From the NCBI RefSeq assembly GCF_009184865.1, contig NZ_CP045096.1:8370001-8434000 (forward strand): a stretch of 64,000 nt of DNA, written 5' to 3'. How positions within the stretch are numbered: the first letter of the stretch is position 1; each line of letters starts with the position of its first letter. The stretch is from Streptomyces phaeolivaceus (GTDB lineage Bacteria > Actinomycetota > Actinomycetes > Streptomycetales > Streptomycetaceae). The notes under the pieces were generated by a model. It had not been told where the DNA came from. It searched no databases and saw nothing but the letters and a program-made list of their open reading frames with translations. Below are positions 7,408 to 15,816 of this stretch, piece after piece. The translations under genes and the position numbers were made by a program.

Positions 7408-8882
7408 TATGAGATCAGGGGAACCCCGATGAGGTCGCCGATCTGACGAACCTTCGCCGTCGAGACCCTCGCCAGACGCTTGCCGATCACGCCCGGAAGG
7501 GCCTGGTGCCTGACCCACTCGGGCGCATCCATCCCGACTTCGACGAGTGTGTCTCCCGCCTTGTCGTACAGGCCCGTTGAAGCCTGAGCGAGAGCAACAT
7601 CGAGCTTGTATCGATTGCGAGCAATCTTCGACATGCCCTGGGGTAGCTTCTGCAGGTCTTCCTGGTTGGCGAGTTGCAGGGCGCGACCGTAGTCCTTCAA
7701 GGCAACGTGAATGCCAACTGCCTCTGTCTTGGCGGCTGTTGGACCGAAGGACGTTCCGTACAGCTTTTCGTCCCGACCGAGGCGCGCAGCTGCCGCATGG
7801 GCCTGTGACAGATAGTTGTCGGCGGACTCGCCGTCTTCCCGCCGGGATGCGGCCACGGCTGCCGAGATCATGTTTCGCCCGTACGCGATCAGTTGGGGCC
7901 GACTGCCGTCGCTGAAACTCGGCTCGATGGCCAGGGCCGCACGCTCTGCCACGGCCACGGCTCGGGGCAGCTTGGCACCGCGTAGGTAGACCCAGGACAG
8001 GGTGGAGTCGAGAAGTGCGCTGAGGACGGGGTTGCCGACTTCCCGAGCCAGGCTCTTCGCGGTTGTGAGCGCGCTGAGTGCAAGATCCCGTTGTCCGAAG
8101 CCGGTCGAGCAAGAGGCGACGACCCGGTAGGTGCTCGCCAGGATGGACCCCAACCGTTCACGCTCGGCGCCGGTCGCACTGGCGAACCTGACTTGCCCTT
8201 CCAGCATGACGCGCGACGCGTACGTACTCACCATGCCCGTGTCGCCGGCCCAGTAGGCGGACCACGCCCGATCGCGCGCTTCGGCGAGGACCAGGTAGTA
8301 CCAGCCGTCGTGCGGCAGGAGCTTCGGGCCCTCGATCAACCGGTCGTGCTGGAGGAGGAGATGGGTGTCGCCGAGGGGGCGGAGCGTCGAGCGGTCCAGC
8401 TCCGTCAGGACGATCCCGGCGAACCTCTCCCCGCCGGGCCGGTGGTCGCTCTGCATGTCGAGCAGCCAGAGCCGGCCCTCGTGATGGAACAGGGCCGGGT
8501 CGAAGCCATGGCTCACGACCCGGCGGGGCGCGGTCCAGTCGCCGTCGACCGCCGGGGCCGTGCTGACGTACGTGTCGAGGTCGAAGTAGCGCGTGCCGAC
8601 CGACCGCACGATCGTGTAGACCACCCAGAAACGGTCGCCGTCGCAGCTCAGTGACGGGGCCCGGACGCCGCCCGAGTCGGGGACCCCGGCGAGCGAGCCG
8701 CCCGGGGCCGCGCCGCGCACATGACCGGCGTACTCCCCGTGCGCGAGGTCCCTGGAGCGGTGGATCGGGATCGTCGGGAACCACTCGAAGGAGCTGGTCG
8801 CCACGTAGTACCACTCGCCCACCCTGATCAGGGACGGGTCGGGGGCGAAGCCGCGGATGACCGGGTTGCGGGCCACGGTCAC
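7407..8882 (-). CDS. Chimeric gene: GH43 N-terminal half fused in frame to XRE-TPR regulator C-terminal half
   Basis: Residues 1 to about 203 of this 491-residue frame are a GH43 glycosidase: APDPSL (base aspartate), GFDPALFHHEGRLWLLD (second aspartate) and LIEGPKLLPHDGWYYLVLAEA (acid glutamate). Blades 4-5 of the GH43 propeller are missing. From about residue 206 (RAWSAYWAGDTG onward, near base 8270) the sequence is the helical TPR-like tail of XRE regulators, without their helix-turn-helix. Base composition drops at the same point. The GTG start at 8882 overlaps the permease stop by 4 bases, so the gene was the last member of the sugar ABC operon. GH43 activity is probably lost; the fusion could still be translated. 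Confidence 0.85.
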   Translation of the reverse strand: MTVARNPVIRGFAPDPSLIRVGEWYYVATSSFEWFPTIPIHRSRDLAHGEYAGHVRGAAPGGSLAGVPDSGGVRAPSLSCDGDRFWVVYTIVRSVGTRYFDLDTYVSTAPAVDGDWTAPRRVVSHGFDPALFHHEGRLWLLDMQSDHRPGGERFAGIVLTELDRSTLRPLGDTHLLLQHDRLIEGPKLLPHDGWYYLVLAEARDRAWSAYWAGDTGMVSTYASRVMLEGQVRFASATGAERERLGSILASTYRVVASCSTGFGQRDLALSALTTAKSLAREVGNPVLSALLDSTLSWVYLRGAKLPRAVAVAERAALAIEPSFSDGSRPQLIAYGRNMISAAVAASRREDGESADNYLSQAHAAAARLGRDEKLYGTSFGPTAAKTEAVGIHVALKDYGRALQLANQEDLQKLPQGMSKIARNRYKLDVALAQASTGLYDKAGDTLVEVGMDAPEWVRHQALPGVIGKRLARVSTAKVRQIGDLIGVPLIS

Positions 8883-9811
8883 TTGAGCGCCCCCAGGGTC
8901 ACACCCGACCGCCAGTAGCGGCGCATCGCGGTCATCATGATCGCCAGCGGGATGATGGACAGCAGCGCACCGGTCAGGACCAGGCTGGTCACATCGATTC
9001 CGGACTCCGCGCGTTTGCCCGACCAGTTGTAGAGGCCGAGGTTGAGCGTCCAGTTCTCCTTCCCGCGCAGCACGGTGAGCGGGAGGAAGAACGCGTTCCA
9101 GGTGTTGACGAAGGCCAGCAGGAAGACCGTCGCCCCGCCCGTGGTCATCATCCGCAGCACGATGCTGAAGAAGATCCGCAGCTCGCCGGCGCCGTCGATA
9201 CGGGCCGCCTCAAGGAGTTCGAAGGGGATCGTCGCCTCGGTGTAGACCTTCGCCAGATACACGCTGAAGGGGTTGATGAGGCACGGGACCAGCATCGCCC
9301 AGGGGGTGTCGACCAGGCCGATCTTCGAGAACATCAGATAGAGCGGGAGCGTGAGCAGGGCGATGGGGATCAGGAACGAGCCCACCACCGCCGCGAACAC
9401 CACACCCCGGCCGGGGAAGTCGAAGCGGGCGAGACCGTAACCGGTTGCCAGCGCGATCAGCGTGCCGCCGAGGGAGCCGACACCGGCGTACAGGAACGAG
9501 TTGGCGGTCCAGCGCAGGAAGATGCCGTCCTCGTAGGTGAACACCTGATGCAGGTTGTCCCAGAGGTGCATACCGGAGAACCACAGGCCGTTGCTCTGGT
9601 ACAGGCCCACCTGGTCCTTGGTGGCGGCGATCATCAGCCAGTACACGGGGAACAGGCTGTACAGGCTCGCCAGGATCAGACCGAGCAGGATGAACCGCTG
9701 GCCGCCGCGCCCGCGCGAGGCGGGGTCGGGGCCTGTGATCCGCCGTACGGGAGGCACGCCGGACCTCCCGGCTTCGCGGGCCTTCTTGGGGGACTCGGTG
9801 GTCGTGGCCAT
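8879..9811 (-). CDS. Sugar ABC transporter permease (CUT1, MalG type)
   Basis: The 310-residue protein has six hydrophobic segments and the permease EAA loop FELLEAARIDGAGELRIFFS, which docks the ATPase. The C-terminus RYWRSGVTLGALKG-like ending (here VTLGALK) is typical of MalG-type permeases. The frame is open to 10225, but that part overlaps the other permease; the ATG at 9811 overlaps the preceding stop as ATGA. It forms the channel with the upstream permease. No ATPase gene is present, as usual in Streptomyces, where a shared MsiK-like ATPase serves many importers. Confidence 0.92.
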   Translation of the reverse strand: MATTTESPKKAREAGRSGVPPVRRITGPDPASRGRGGQRFILLGLILASLYSLFPVYWLMIAATKDQVGLYQSNGLWFSGMHLWDNLHQVFTYEDGIFLRWTANSFLYAGVGSLGGTLIALATGYGLARFDFPGRGVVFAAVVGSFLIPIALLTLPLYLMFSKIGLVDTPWAMLVPCLINPFSVYLAKVYTEATIPFELLEAARIDGAGELRIFFSIVLRMMTTGGATVFLLAFVNTWNAFFLPLTVLRGKENWTLNLGLYNWSGKRAESGIDVTSLVLTGALLSIIPLAIMMTAMRRYWRSGVTLGALK

Positions 9812-10695
9812 CAGTCGACCTCCTTCGAGGTCAGCCGGTAGAAGAGGAGGGAGGCGATGCCGAGGATCAGGGCGAGGAGCACCGAAAGGGCGGCGGCGTA
9901 GGGGTAGTTGCCCGCGTTGAACGCCTGGTTGTAGATGATCATGATCGGGGTGAAGCTGTCGTCGACGGTCTCCGGGGTGATGTTCCGGAACAGCGCCGGC
10001 TCGTTGAAGATCTGCAGCATCTGGATGATGGAGAGCAGCCCGGTCAGGACCAACGCACCGCGTACGAACGGGATCTTGATGCTCAGCGCGATCCGGGACT
10101 CGGATGCGCCGTCGAGGCGGGCGGCCTCGAACAGTTCGCGGGGGACGCCCTGGAGCGCCGAGTAGATGATCACCATGTTGTAGCCGATGCCGTGCCAGGT
10201 GAGCAGATTGCCGATGGACGGCCACACCATGGACGGCGCGAAGAAGTTCCAGTCGAAGCCGAAGAGGTCGCCGATCGGGGTCAGCGGGCCCACCTCGGGG
10301 CTGTACAGATTGATCCAGACGATCGCCGCGACCACGCCCGGGATCATGTACGGGACCAGCAGCACGATCCGGAAGCGGTTCGCGGCCTTCGAGGTGAGCG
10401 CGTCCAGGAACAGCGCCAGCACCAGGCTGACCAGCAGCATGAACGGGATCTGCACACAGGCGAACAGCACGACCCGCAGGATCGAGCCCATGAACGCCGA
10501 GTCGGTCAGCCCGAGTTGGTAGTTGTCGAGCCCGGAGAACTCCCGGGTCGCGCCGCCGAGCCCGAGCCCGGACTGCTTCTCCTGGAACAGCGACTCGTAG
10601 GCCGCGTACCCGATGGGCAGCAGATAGAGGAAGACGAAGCCGACCTGGAAGGGCACCGTGAACGCGGCGCCCTTCCAGCGTTGGGAGCGAATCAT
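9811..10695 (-). CDS. Sugar ABC transporter permease (CUT1, MalF type)
   Basis: The 294-residue product starts MIRSQRWKGAAFTVPFQVGF and has six membrane segments with the EAA loop ELFEAARLDGASESRIALSI. It should pair with the MalG-type permease to form an oligosaccharide channel. The start at 10695 lies 11 bases after the binding-protein stop, so the operon reads binding protein, permease, permease, GH43. A GH43 partner suggests xylo- or arabino-oligosaccharides, which is inference from context only. Confidence 0.92.
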   Translation of the reverse strand: MIRSQRWKGAAFTVPFQVGFVFLYLLPIGYAAYESLFQEKQSGLGLGGATREFSGLDNYQLGLTDSAFMGSILRVVLFACVQIPFMLLVSLVLALFLDALTSKAANRFRIVLLVPYMIPGVVAAIVWINLYSPEVGPLTPIGDLFGFDWNFFAPSMVWPSIGNLLTWHGIGYNMVIIYSALQGVPRELFEAARLDGASESRIALSIKIPFVRGALVLTGLLSIIQMLQIFNEPALFRNITPETVDDSFTPIMIIYNQAFNAGNYPYAAALSVLLALILGIASLLFYRLTSKEVD

Positions 10696-10706
10696 CGAAG
10701 GATGCC

Positions 10707-12047
10707 TCAGCCCTTGACGTTGATACCGCGCGACTTCAGGTCCTTGACCGTCCACTCCTGCATGTGCGCGAGCAGATCGGTGACCTTCTGTTCCTTGCTG
10801 ACGACCTTGCCCCACTCGCTCTGCAACTCGGTGAACATGGCCGTCCAGTTGGGGCCGTAGACCCAGTCGTCGGTGACGGTGCCCAGGCTGTCGGTGACGA
10901 CCTTCTCACCGGGCGCGTAGTGGTCGCCGAGCAGCTTCTCGGAGATCGCCTCGGAGACGTACGAGTCGCTGTCGGCGAGCGCCGGCATCACCCCGCTGCC
11001 GGTCTCCGGGCTGGCCATCGTCTTCACCGCACCGGTGTCGGTGGACAGCCACAGCGCCGCCTCGGCCGCCTGCTTCTTGTACTCGCACTGTTCGGTGACC
11101 AGGTTCATGCCCCCGCTCTGGTTGGTGCCGGCCGGGGTCTTGGCGGCCTCGCCCTCGTACGTCGGCCACGGCGACAGCGCCCACTTGCCGAAGGAGTCGG
11201 TGAAGTTCTGCACCATGCCGGACATCTGCCAGGTGGAGATCTGGCGGGTGACCGTGCCGCCCTTGTCGAAGTTGCGCTGCACGGCCGCGTAGTCGGCGAA
11301 GGAGAGCTTGGAGTTGAGGTCGCCGTCGATGATCTGCTGGATCACATCGGCGGCCTTCAGACTGCCCTCGTCCTGGAAGTCGACCTTCCAGGAGTCGCCG
11401 TCTATCGCGTACCAGTGGGCGCCCGCCTGCATCGCCAGCACCTCCAGGGTGCTCGGGTCCTCACCGGCGTAGTTGGTGATGTGGATGTCGTGCTTCTTCA
11501 GGACCTTGCCGGCCGCGATGAAGTCGTCCCAGGTGGCGGGCGCCTTGAGGCCGTACTTCTCGAAGACGTCGGTGCGGTAGATGGTGAACGCGGGCGCCGA
11601 GGCGGTGGGTACGCCGTAGACCTTGCCCTGCACCTGGACACCGGCCCACGCGCCGGGGTTGAACCTGTCCGCGCTCGACCCGACGTACTCGGTGATGTCG
11701 GCGAGCGCGCCCTGCGACACCCAAGTGGTCACGTACTCGGCGGTGTTCTGCAGCAGACAGGGCGCGTTGCCCGCTTTCACCGCGTTGCTGAGCTGCTTCT
11801 GCATGGTCAACTGGTCAGTGACCTTGGTGTACTTGAGCTGCACGTCCTTGTGGGAGGCGTTGAACGCCTTGACCACGGCTTCCTGGCCGTTGGCCCAGCC
11901 CCAGAAGGGGAGGGTGACCGGGCCGGTGGCTCCGGAGGAGCCGTCGTCGCCGGAGTCCGAGCCGCCGCACGCGGCGAGCAGACCTGTCAGCGCCACACTC
12001 GCGACGGCGACACGGGCGAACCTTCTCCGGGGGCTGAGGGAGTTCAT
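10707..12047 (-). CDS. Extracellular sugar-binding lipoprotein of ABC transporter
   Basis: The 446-residue protein starts MNSLSPRRRFARVAVASVAL and has the lipobox LAAC followed by Gly/Ser/Asp linkers, so it is a lipid-anchored binding protein. The body has the CUT1 solute-binding pattern (VTLPFWGWANGQEAVVKAFN, VYGVPTASAPAFTIYRTDVF). It would capture oligosaccharides for the two permeases. The frame extends to 12161, but only the ATG at 12047 gives a normal signal peptide. The leader upstream contains the MITE-like element. Confidence 0.92.
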   Translation of the reverse strand: MNSLSPRRRFARVAVASVALTGLLAACGGSDSGDDGSSGATGPVTLPFWGWANGQEAVVKAFNASHKDVQLKYTKVTDQLTMQKQLSNAVKAGNAPCLLQNTAEYVTTWVSQGALADITEYVGSSADRFNPGAWAGVQVQGKVYGVPTASAPAFTIYRTDVFEKYGLKAPATWDDFIAAGKVLKKHDIHITNYAGEDPSTLEVLAMQAGAHWYAIDGDSWKVDFQDEGSLKAADVIQQIIDGDLNSKLSFADYAAVQRNFDKGGTVTRQISTWQMSGMVQNFTDSFGKWALSPWPTYEGEAAKTPAGTNQSGGMNLVTEQCEYKKQAAEAALWLSTDTGAVKTMASPETGSGVMPALADSDSYVSEAISEKLLGDHYAPGEKVVTDSLGTVTDDWVYGPNWTAMFTELQSEWGKVVSKEQKVTDLLAHMQEWTVKDLKSRGINVKG

Positions 12048-12140
12048 CGAACGGTCATCCTTCGAGACGTAGACGATCGCGGAAGTGGGGAGCGAGGGGG
12101 AGCGAGGGGGAGCGAGGGGCGGCTCGGTGGGGCGACGGAC

Positions 12141-12275
12141 AGGGCGTGTTTCGGAAGTCACTTCGTCGCCCGAAGGGCGGCTCTGCGGCGTCCGGTGCGG
12201 CGAGAGTGCGTGCCGGGCGTCGCAGAGCAGAAGGGACTTCCGAGCAGAGCAGAAGGGACTTCCGAAACACGCCCT
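12141..12275. mobile_element. MITE-like element with perfect 19-base terminal inverted repeats
   Basis: AGGGCGTGTTTCGGAAGTC at 12141-12159 is repeated in exact reverse complement at 12257-12275. The 135-base interval has no coding frame of its own, which fits a miniature inverted-repeat transposable element mobilised in trans by a full-length IS. No clear target duplication is visible at the ends. The right half contains a 22-base tandem duplication. It lies between the ABC operon and its likely promoter. Confidence 0.7.
12222..12265. repeat. Tandem 22-base duplication inside the MITE-like element
   Basis: GCAGAGCAGAAGGGACTTCC followed by GA occurs twice head to tail (12222-12243 and 12244-12265) without mismatch. 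It duplicates the inner edge of the right terminal repeat, suggesting slippage or an aberrant transposition. Confidence 0.85.
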
Positions 12276-12576
12276 GGCGATGCGGCTGTCGGCTCGGGTC
12301 TCGGAACCCCTGCGGAACCCCTGCGGAAACGCTGTAGTAAACGGTTGCTATGAAACGTAGGTGCCTCGATCGGCTCATCGCAAGAGCGCGACGGAAAATT
12401 GTTACGCCGGATTGTCGGTGGGGTTGCCGGAAGCCGTCGTTCGAGGGCCGTGGTGTGGCGGGGAGTGCCCAGGTCGGTGGTGTACCGCGCGAGGTGACGG
12501 TGCCGCAGGCGCGGGGCGCGGGACCGCTCGGGGCGCGAAAACGTTTGTGGCGAGGGCGGGTTGATGCGGTCGGCGG

Positions 12577-13590
12577 TCAGGCGACCCGGGCCAGATCCGT
12601 GTGCCGTACCTCGTGGGCGGGCGGCAGGCCGGAGGCGAGACGCTCCAACTCCTCGACGACGGTGCGGCCGAGGCGCTCCAGCTCGTTGCCGAGGGAGCCC
12701 GCGATGTGCGGGGTGAGGAAGACGTTCGGCAGGTGGTAGAGCGGTGAGCCGACGGGCAGCGGCTCGGGTTCGGTGACGTCCAGGACCGCGTGGAGGCGGC
12801 CGGAGAGCAGCTCCTCGGCGAGCGCGTCGGGGTCGACCAGGGCGCCCCGGGAGGTGTTGATGACGACACCGCCGTCCCTGATCAGCGCGAGTCTGCCGCG
12901 GTCGAGCATGCGATAGGTCTCGGGGATGTCGGGGGCGTGCAGGCTGACGATGTCGCTGGTGCGCAGCAGGTCCTCCAGCGTCATCGGTTCGGCGCCCAGC
13001 GCGACGGCACCCGCCGCGCTGACGTACGGGTCGTACAGCGAGACGGCGAAGTCGAAGGGTTTCAGCAGGTCCAGGAGTCGGCGGCCCACGCGCGAGGCCC
13101 CGATGACGCCGACGCGGCGGCCGACGTTGCCGAGGGTGGCGGTCTCGGCGGGGGAGGGGTAGGTGTGGGTCCTCCGGAAGCGTTCGCGCTGGTCGAAGGT
13201 GTCCTTCCCGGCCAGCAGGATCATCGCGAGGGTGTACTCGGCGACCGGCAGCGCGTTCCCGGCGACCGCGCTGGAGACGCTGACCCCGCGCTGCCACAGG
13301 GCCTCGCCGACCAGCGCCCGGACCGAGCCCGCGGCGTGCAGGACGGTACGCAGCCGGGGCGCCGCCGCCAGGACGTCCGCGTCGAGATGCGGGCAGCCCC
13401 AGCCGGTGATCAGCGCCTCGGCCCCGGCCAGTACCGCGGCGGCGGCGGGGTCGGCGAAGTCCCGTACGACGAACTCGGGGTCGATCTCGGCCACTTGGCG
13501 CAACCGTGCCATGAGCTGCGGCGGGAAGAGCAGGGGCAGATGCACCGGATCCATGGCGAACACGGCTCGCGTCGGCTGGGCGCTGGGCAT
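12577..13590 (-). CDS. D-2-hydroxyacid dehydrogenase family protein (paralogue 1)
   Basis: The 337-residue protein has the NAD-binding motif VGVIGASRVGRRLLDLL (about 160-176), the catalytic arginine in NTSRGALVDPDALAEEL, a glutamate near DVTEPEPLP and the catalytic histidine in LTPHIAGSLGN. These define NAD-dependent dehydrogenases that reduce 2-keto acids in the cytoplasm. The N-terminus (ITGWGCPHLD) is shared with a second copy at 51.2 kb in this window. Both sit beside carbohydrate genes, so a sugar-acid substrate is plausible but unproven. Confidence 0.9.
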   Translation of the reverse strand: MPSAQPTRAVFAMDPVHLPLLFPPQLMARLRQVAEIDPEFVVRDFADPAAAAVLAGAEALITGWGCPHLDADVLAAAPRLRTVLHAAGSVRALVGEALWQRGVSVSSAVAGNALPVAEYTLAMILLAGKDTFDQRERFRRTHTYPSPAETATLGNVGRRVGVIGASRVGRRLLDLLKPFDFAVSLYDPYVSAAGAVALGAEPMTLEDLLRTSDIVSLHAPDIPETYRMLDRGRLALIRDGGVVINTSRGALVDPDALAEELLSGRLHAVLDVTEPEPLPVGSPLYHLPNVFLTPHIAGSLGNELERLGRTVVEELERLASGLPPAHEVRHTDLARVA

Positions 13591-13940
13591 GGCTCTCCTG
13601 GAGAGTCGGGAGGGGGTGGGCGCGGGAGTTGCTGCGCGATCAGTTCAGAAAACGTCTTCTACCGTAGGCGCGGCTTCGACGGGTGGTCAATCGTCTTGAT
13701 CGGGTGGCGGAGGGGTGCCGGCCGAAACAACCGGTTCCCGCAGAGTTTTCGAAAACCGGTTCAAGACCCTTGACGCGGTTTGCGGTCAGGAACAAGCTCT
13801 GCTTCGTCGGCAGGTAGAAACCGGTTGTCCAACGACGGGCCGACCCGGATGCCCGTCTTCGGGCTCAGACGGCTCCCGGGCGCCCCAGGGCGATCGCCCA
13901 CGTCACCCCCTGACTCTCCTCGCAGGCAAGGACGTTGCTC
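13591..13940. promoter_or_regulatory. Divergent spacer with three AACCGGTT sites and TTTTCGAAAA
   Basis: AACCGGTT occurs at 13729-13736, 13754-13761 and 13819-13826; the second directly follows the palindrome TTTTCGAAAA (13746-13755). CG-centred octamers like this are typical LacI-family operators. The same core lies in the 14-base palindrome before the LacI gene at 22.2 kb. The spacer separates the dehydrogenase from the divergent GH28/lyase fusion, so it should control one or both. No gene is seen in it. Confidence 0.6.
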
Positions 13941-14370
13941 TTGACCGACACCCAGGGCTCCGGTCCGTCCCGGCGCCCCCTTCTCCAGGCCGCCGGTGCC
14001 ACGGCCGCCGCGTACTCCCTGATCGGAACGGCCACCGGCACCGCGAGCGCGGCCGGTGGACCGGGGGCCGACCGGCTGGTGGTGCACCCGGTGCCGGCCG
14101 AACTGCCGCTCAACACCAGCTTCTCCGTCAAGGCCCGTACCCCGGGCGGCGTTTGGCGGCCGGTGCCCGTCATCCGGGCCCGTACCAAGACCATCGACGA
14201 GAAGACCGGCGCGGGAGTCGTCCGCAGCTCCTCGGTCGCCAACCTCGACTTCCGAGGCACCGTGGAGGTCCAGGTCACCTCCTCCAAGGGCACGATCCCC
14301 TCCGCGCGGATCCGCCCCCTGTCGTACGGCATCGCGCACGAGGTCGGCGGCGATACCGTCACCTTTGGTG
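13941..14370 (+). pseudogene. N-terminal remnant of a GH28-type (polygalacturonase-like) gene
   Basis: Starting at TTG 13941 (AAGGA 8 bases upstream), the frame reads TDTQGSGPSRRPLLQAAG, a Tat signal. Then comes a beta-sandwich stretch (DRLVVHPVPAELPLNTSFSV, DFRGTVEVQVTSSKG, RPLSYGIAHEVGGDTVTF) that in Streptomyces normally opens secreted GH28 pectinases. The parallel beta-helix catalytic domain is absent: after GGDTVTF the frame passes straight into the leader of the next gene. It is a truncated gene whose frame stays open into the lyase, so a fused 574-residue product is possible. Confidence 0.7.
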
Positions 14371-14405
14371 AGCATCACCCCTATCTGAGGATCGGAGATG
14401 TACCG

Positions 14406-15665
14406 ATGAGCCGCACTTCCCCCCACAGGAACACCGACGAGTCCGTCCCCGAGGGCGAGTTGGGCCGTCGCGGTCTGCTCAGGACCGCCGGCGGTCTCAC
14501 CGCCGCCCTCGCACTGGGCGCCGCCTCCGTCGCGACGACGGCCGAGGCGGCCCCGGCCACCTTCACCCACCCCGGCATGCTGCACGCCTACGGCGAACTC
14601 AACCGCGCCAAGGTGCGGGTGGCCGCCGGGGACGACCCCTGGCTGTCCGGCTGGAACCGGCTGACCGCCAACTCCCACTCCGCGAGCACCTGGACCCCCA
14701 ACCCGCAGGCCACCGTCATCCGCGGCGGCACGGGCCAGAACTACGGCATCCTCTACAACGACATCCACGCCGCCTACCAGAACGCCCTGCGCTGGAGGAT
14801 CGCCGGCACCACCGCCCACGGCGACACGGCCGTCCGTATCCTCAACGCCTGGTCGGCGACGCTCACCACCGTCACCGGCAACGCCGACCGGTTCCTGGCC
14901 GCCGGGATCTACGGCTACCAGTTCGCCAACGCCGCCGAACTCATGCGCGGCCACAGCGGATTCGACCTGGACCGCTTCAGGACGATGATGCTGAACGTCT
15001 TCTACCCGCTCAACAACCAGTTCCTGACCGGCCACAACGACGCCTGCGTCACCAACTACTGGGCCAACTGGGACCTGTGCACCATGAACTCGATCCTCGC
15101 GATCGGGATCCTGTGCGACGACGGCGCCAAGTACGACCAGGCCGTGAACTACTTCAAGACCGGCGCGGGCAACGGCTCGATCACCCACGCCGTCCCGTAT
15201 CCGCACACCGACTCCGCCGGTTACGCCCTCGGCCAGTGGCAGGAGGCGGGCCGCGACCAGGGCCACAGCGTCATGGGCATCGGCCTGATGGGCGCCTTCT
15301 GCGAGACGGCCTGGTCACAGGGCGACGACCTCTACGGCTATGACGGCAACCGGTTCATGAAGGGCGCCCAGTACGTCGCCAAGTACAACCTCGGCCAGGA
15401 CGTCCCCTTCACCACCTACACCTGGGGCAGCGGCCAGAACTGCGCCCAGCAGACCCACACCGCCGTCTCCTCCGCGAGCCGGGGCCAGCTCCGCCCGGTC
15501 TGGGACCTCGTCCACTACCACTACGCGCGCCGCCGGGGCCTGTCCGTCCCGTACATCACCGCCATGGCCGAACAGGTCCGCCCCGAGGGCGGCGGCGGGG
15601 ACTACGGCTCCGCCAGCGGCGGCTACGACCAGCTGGGCTTCGGCACGCTCATGTACGCCAAGTAG
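14406..15665 (+). CDS. Secreted alginate-lyase-family (uronate polysaccharide lyase) protein
   Basis: The 419-residue protein begins MSRTSPHRNTDESVPEGELG, followed by the Tat motif GRRGLLRTAGG and cleavage near AEA-AP. The mature part has the alpha/alpha-toroid sequence of the alginate-lyase superfamily, including NYWANWDLCTMNSILAIG and WQEAGRDQGHSVMGIGL, where a catalytic histidine/tyrosine would lie. Family PL38 is my best guess, with glucuronan or another uronate chain as substrate. GGAG lies 11 bases before the ATG. The upstream GH28 remnant shares the frame without a stop. Confidence 0.8.
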   Translation: MSRTSPHRNTDESVPEGELGRRGLLRTAGGLTAALALGAASVATTAEAAPATFTHPGMLHAYGELNRAKVRVAAGDDPWLSGWNRLTANSHSASTWTPNPQATVIRGGTGQNYGILYNDIHAAYQNALRWRIAGTTAHGDTAVRILNAWSATLTTVTGNADRFLAAGIYGYQFANAAELMRGHSGFDLDRFRTMMLNVFYPLNNQFLTGHNDACVTNYWANWDLCTMNSILAIGILCDDGAKYDQAVNYFKTGAGNGSITHAVPYPHTDSAGYALGQWQEAGRDQGHSVMGIGLMGAFCETAWSQGDDLYGYDGNRFMKGAQYVAKYNLGQDVPFTTYTWGSGQNCAQQTHTAVSSASRGQLRPVWDLVHYHYARRRGLSVPYITAMAEQVRPEGGGGDYGSASGGYDQLGFGTLMYAK

Positions 15666-15816
15666 CCGCAGGTCCGCCACGGGGCAGCCGCAGGTCCACC
15701 GTCGCCCGAACGGCCGTCTGAGCCCCGGTACGACCGGAATACCGCGAAGGGATGTGGTGCTCTGAGGTGAACGAGGGTGCACGAGTGAGCGAGCGGGCGT
15801 GAGGAGCTGGTGCGCG

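Larger units (their letters stand above)
5900..8275 (-). mobile_element. Putative accessory (horizontally acquired) patch inserted into the GH43 gene
   Basis: From near 5.9 kb to about 8.27 kb base composition falls visibly: the 60 bases from 7561 hold 32 G+C, against 47 in the 60 bases from 8521 inside the GH43 part. The genes here are small hypotheticals, a recombinase-like protein and part of an XRE-TPR regulator, a mix common in Streptomyces integrative elements. The right end coincides with the point where the GH43 reading frame loses its family sequence. No integrase, att repeat or transfer gene is visible, so this looks like a remnant. The left boundary is only approximate. Confidence 0.5.
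12048..12576. promoter_or_regulatory. 529-base spacer with ABC-operon leader, MITE-like element and repeats
   Basis: No convincing gene lies here. In order it holds a GAGCGAGGGG-type direct repeat (about 12086-12120), the inverted-repeat element at 12141-12275, a tandem GGAACCCCTGC repeat near 12303-12325, and GTAGTAAACGGTTGCTATGAAAC near 12333-12356. The last part is AT-richer with a LacI-half-site look and is my best guess for the original operon promoter. If so, the element now sits in the untranslated leader. The remainder up to the dehydrogenase stop shows nothing I can name. Confidence 0.45.

Noticed and set aside
5900..8275. Complete integrative conjugative element
   Set aside because: No integrase, replication or transfer gene, tRNA or att repeat is visible.
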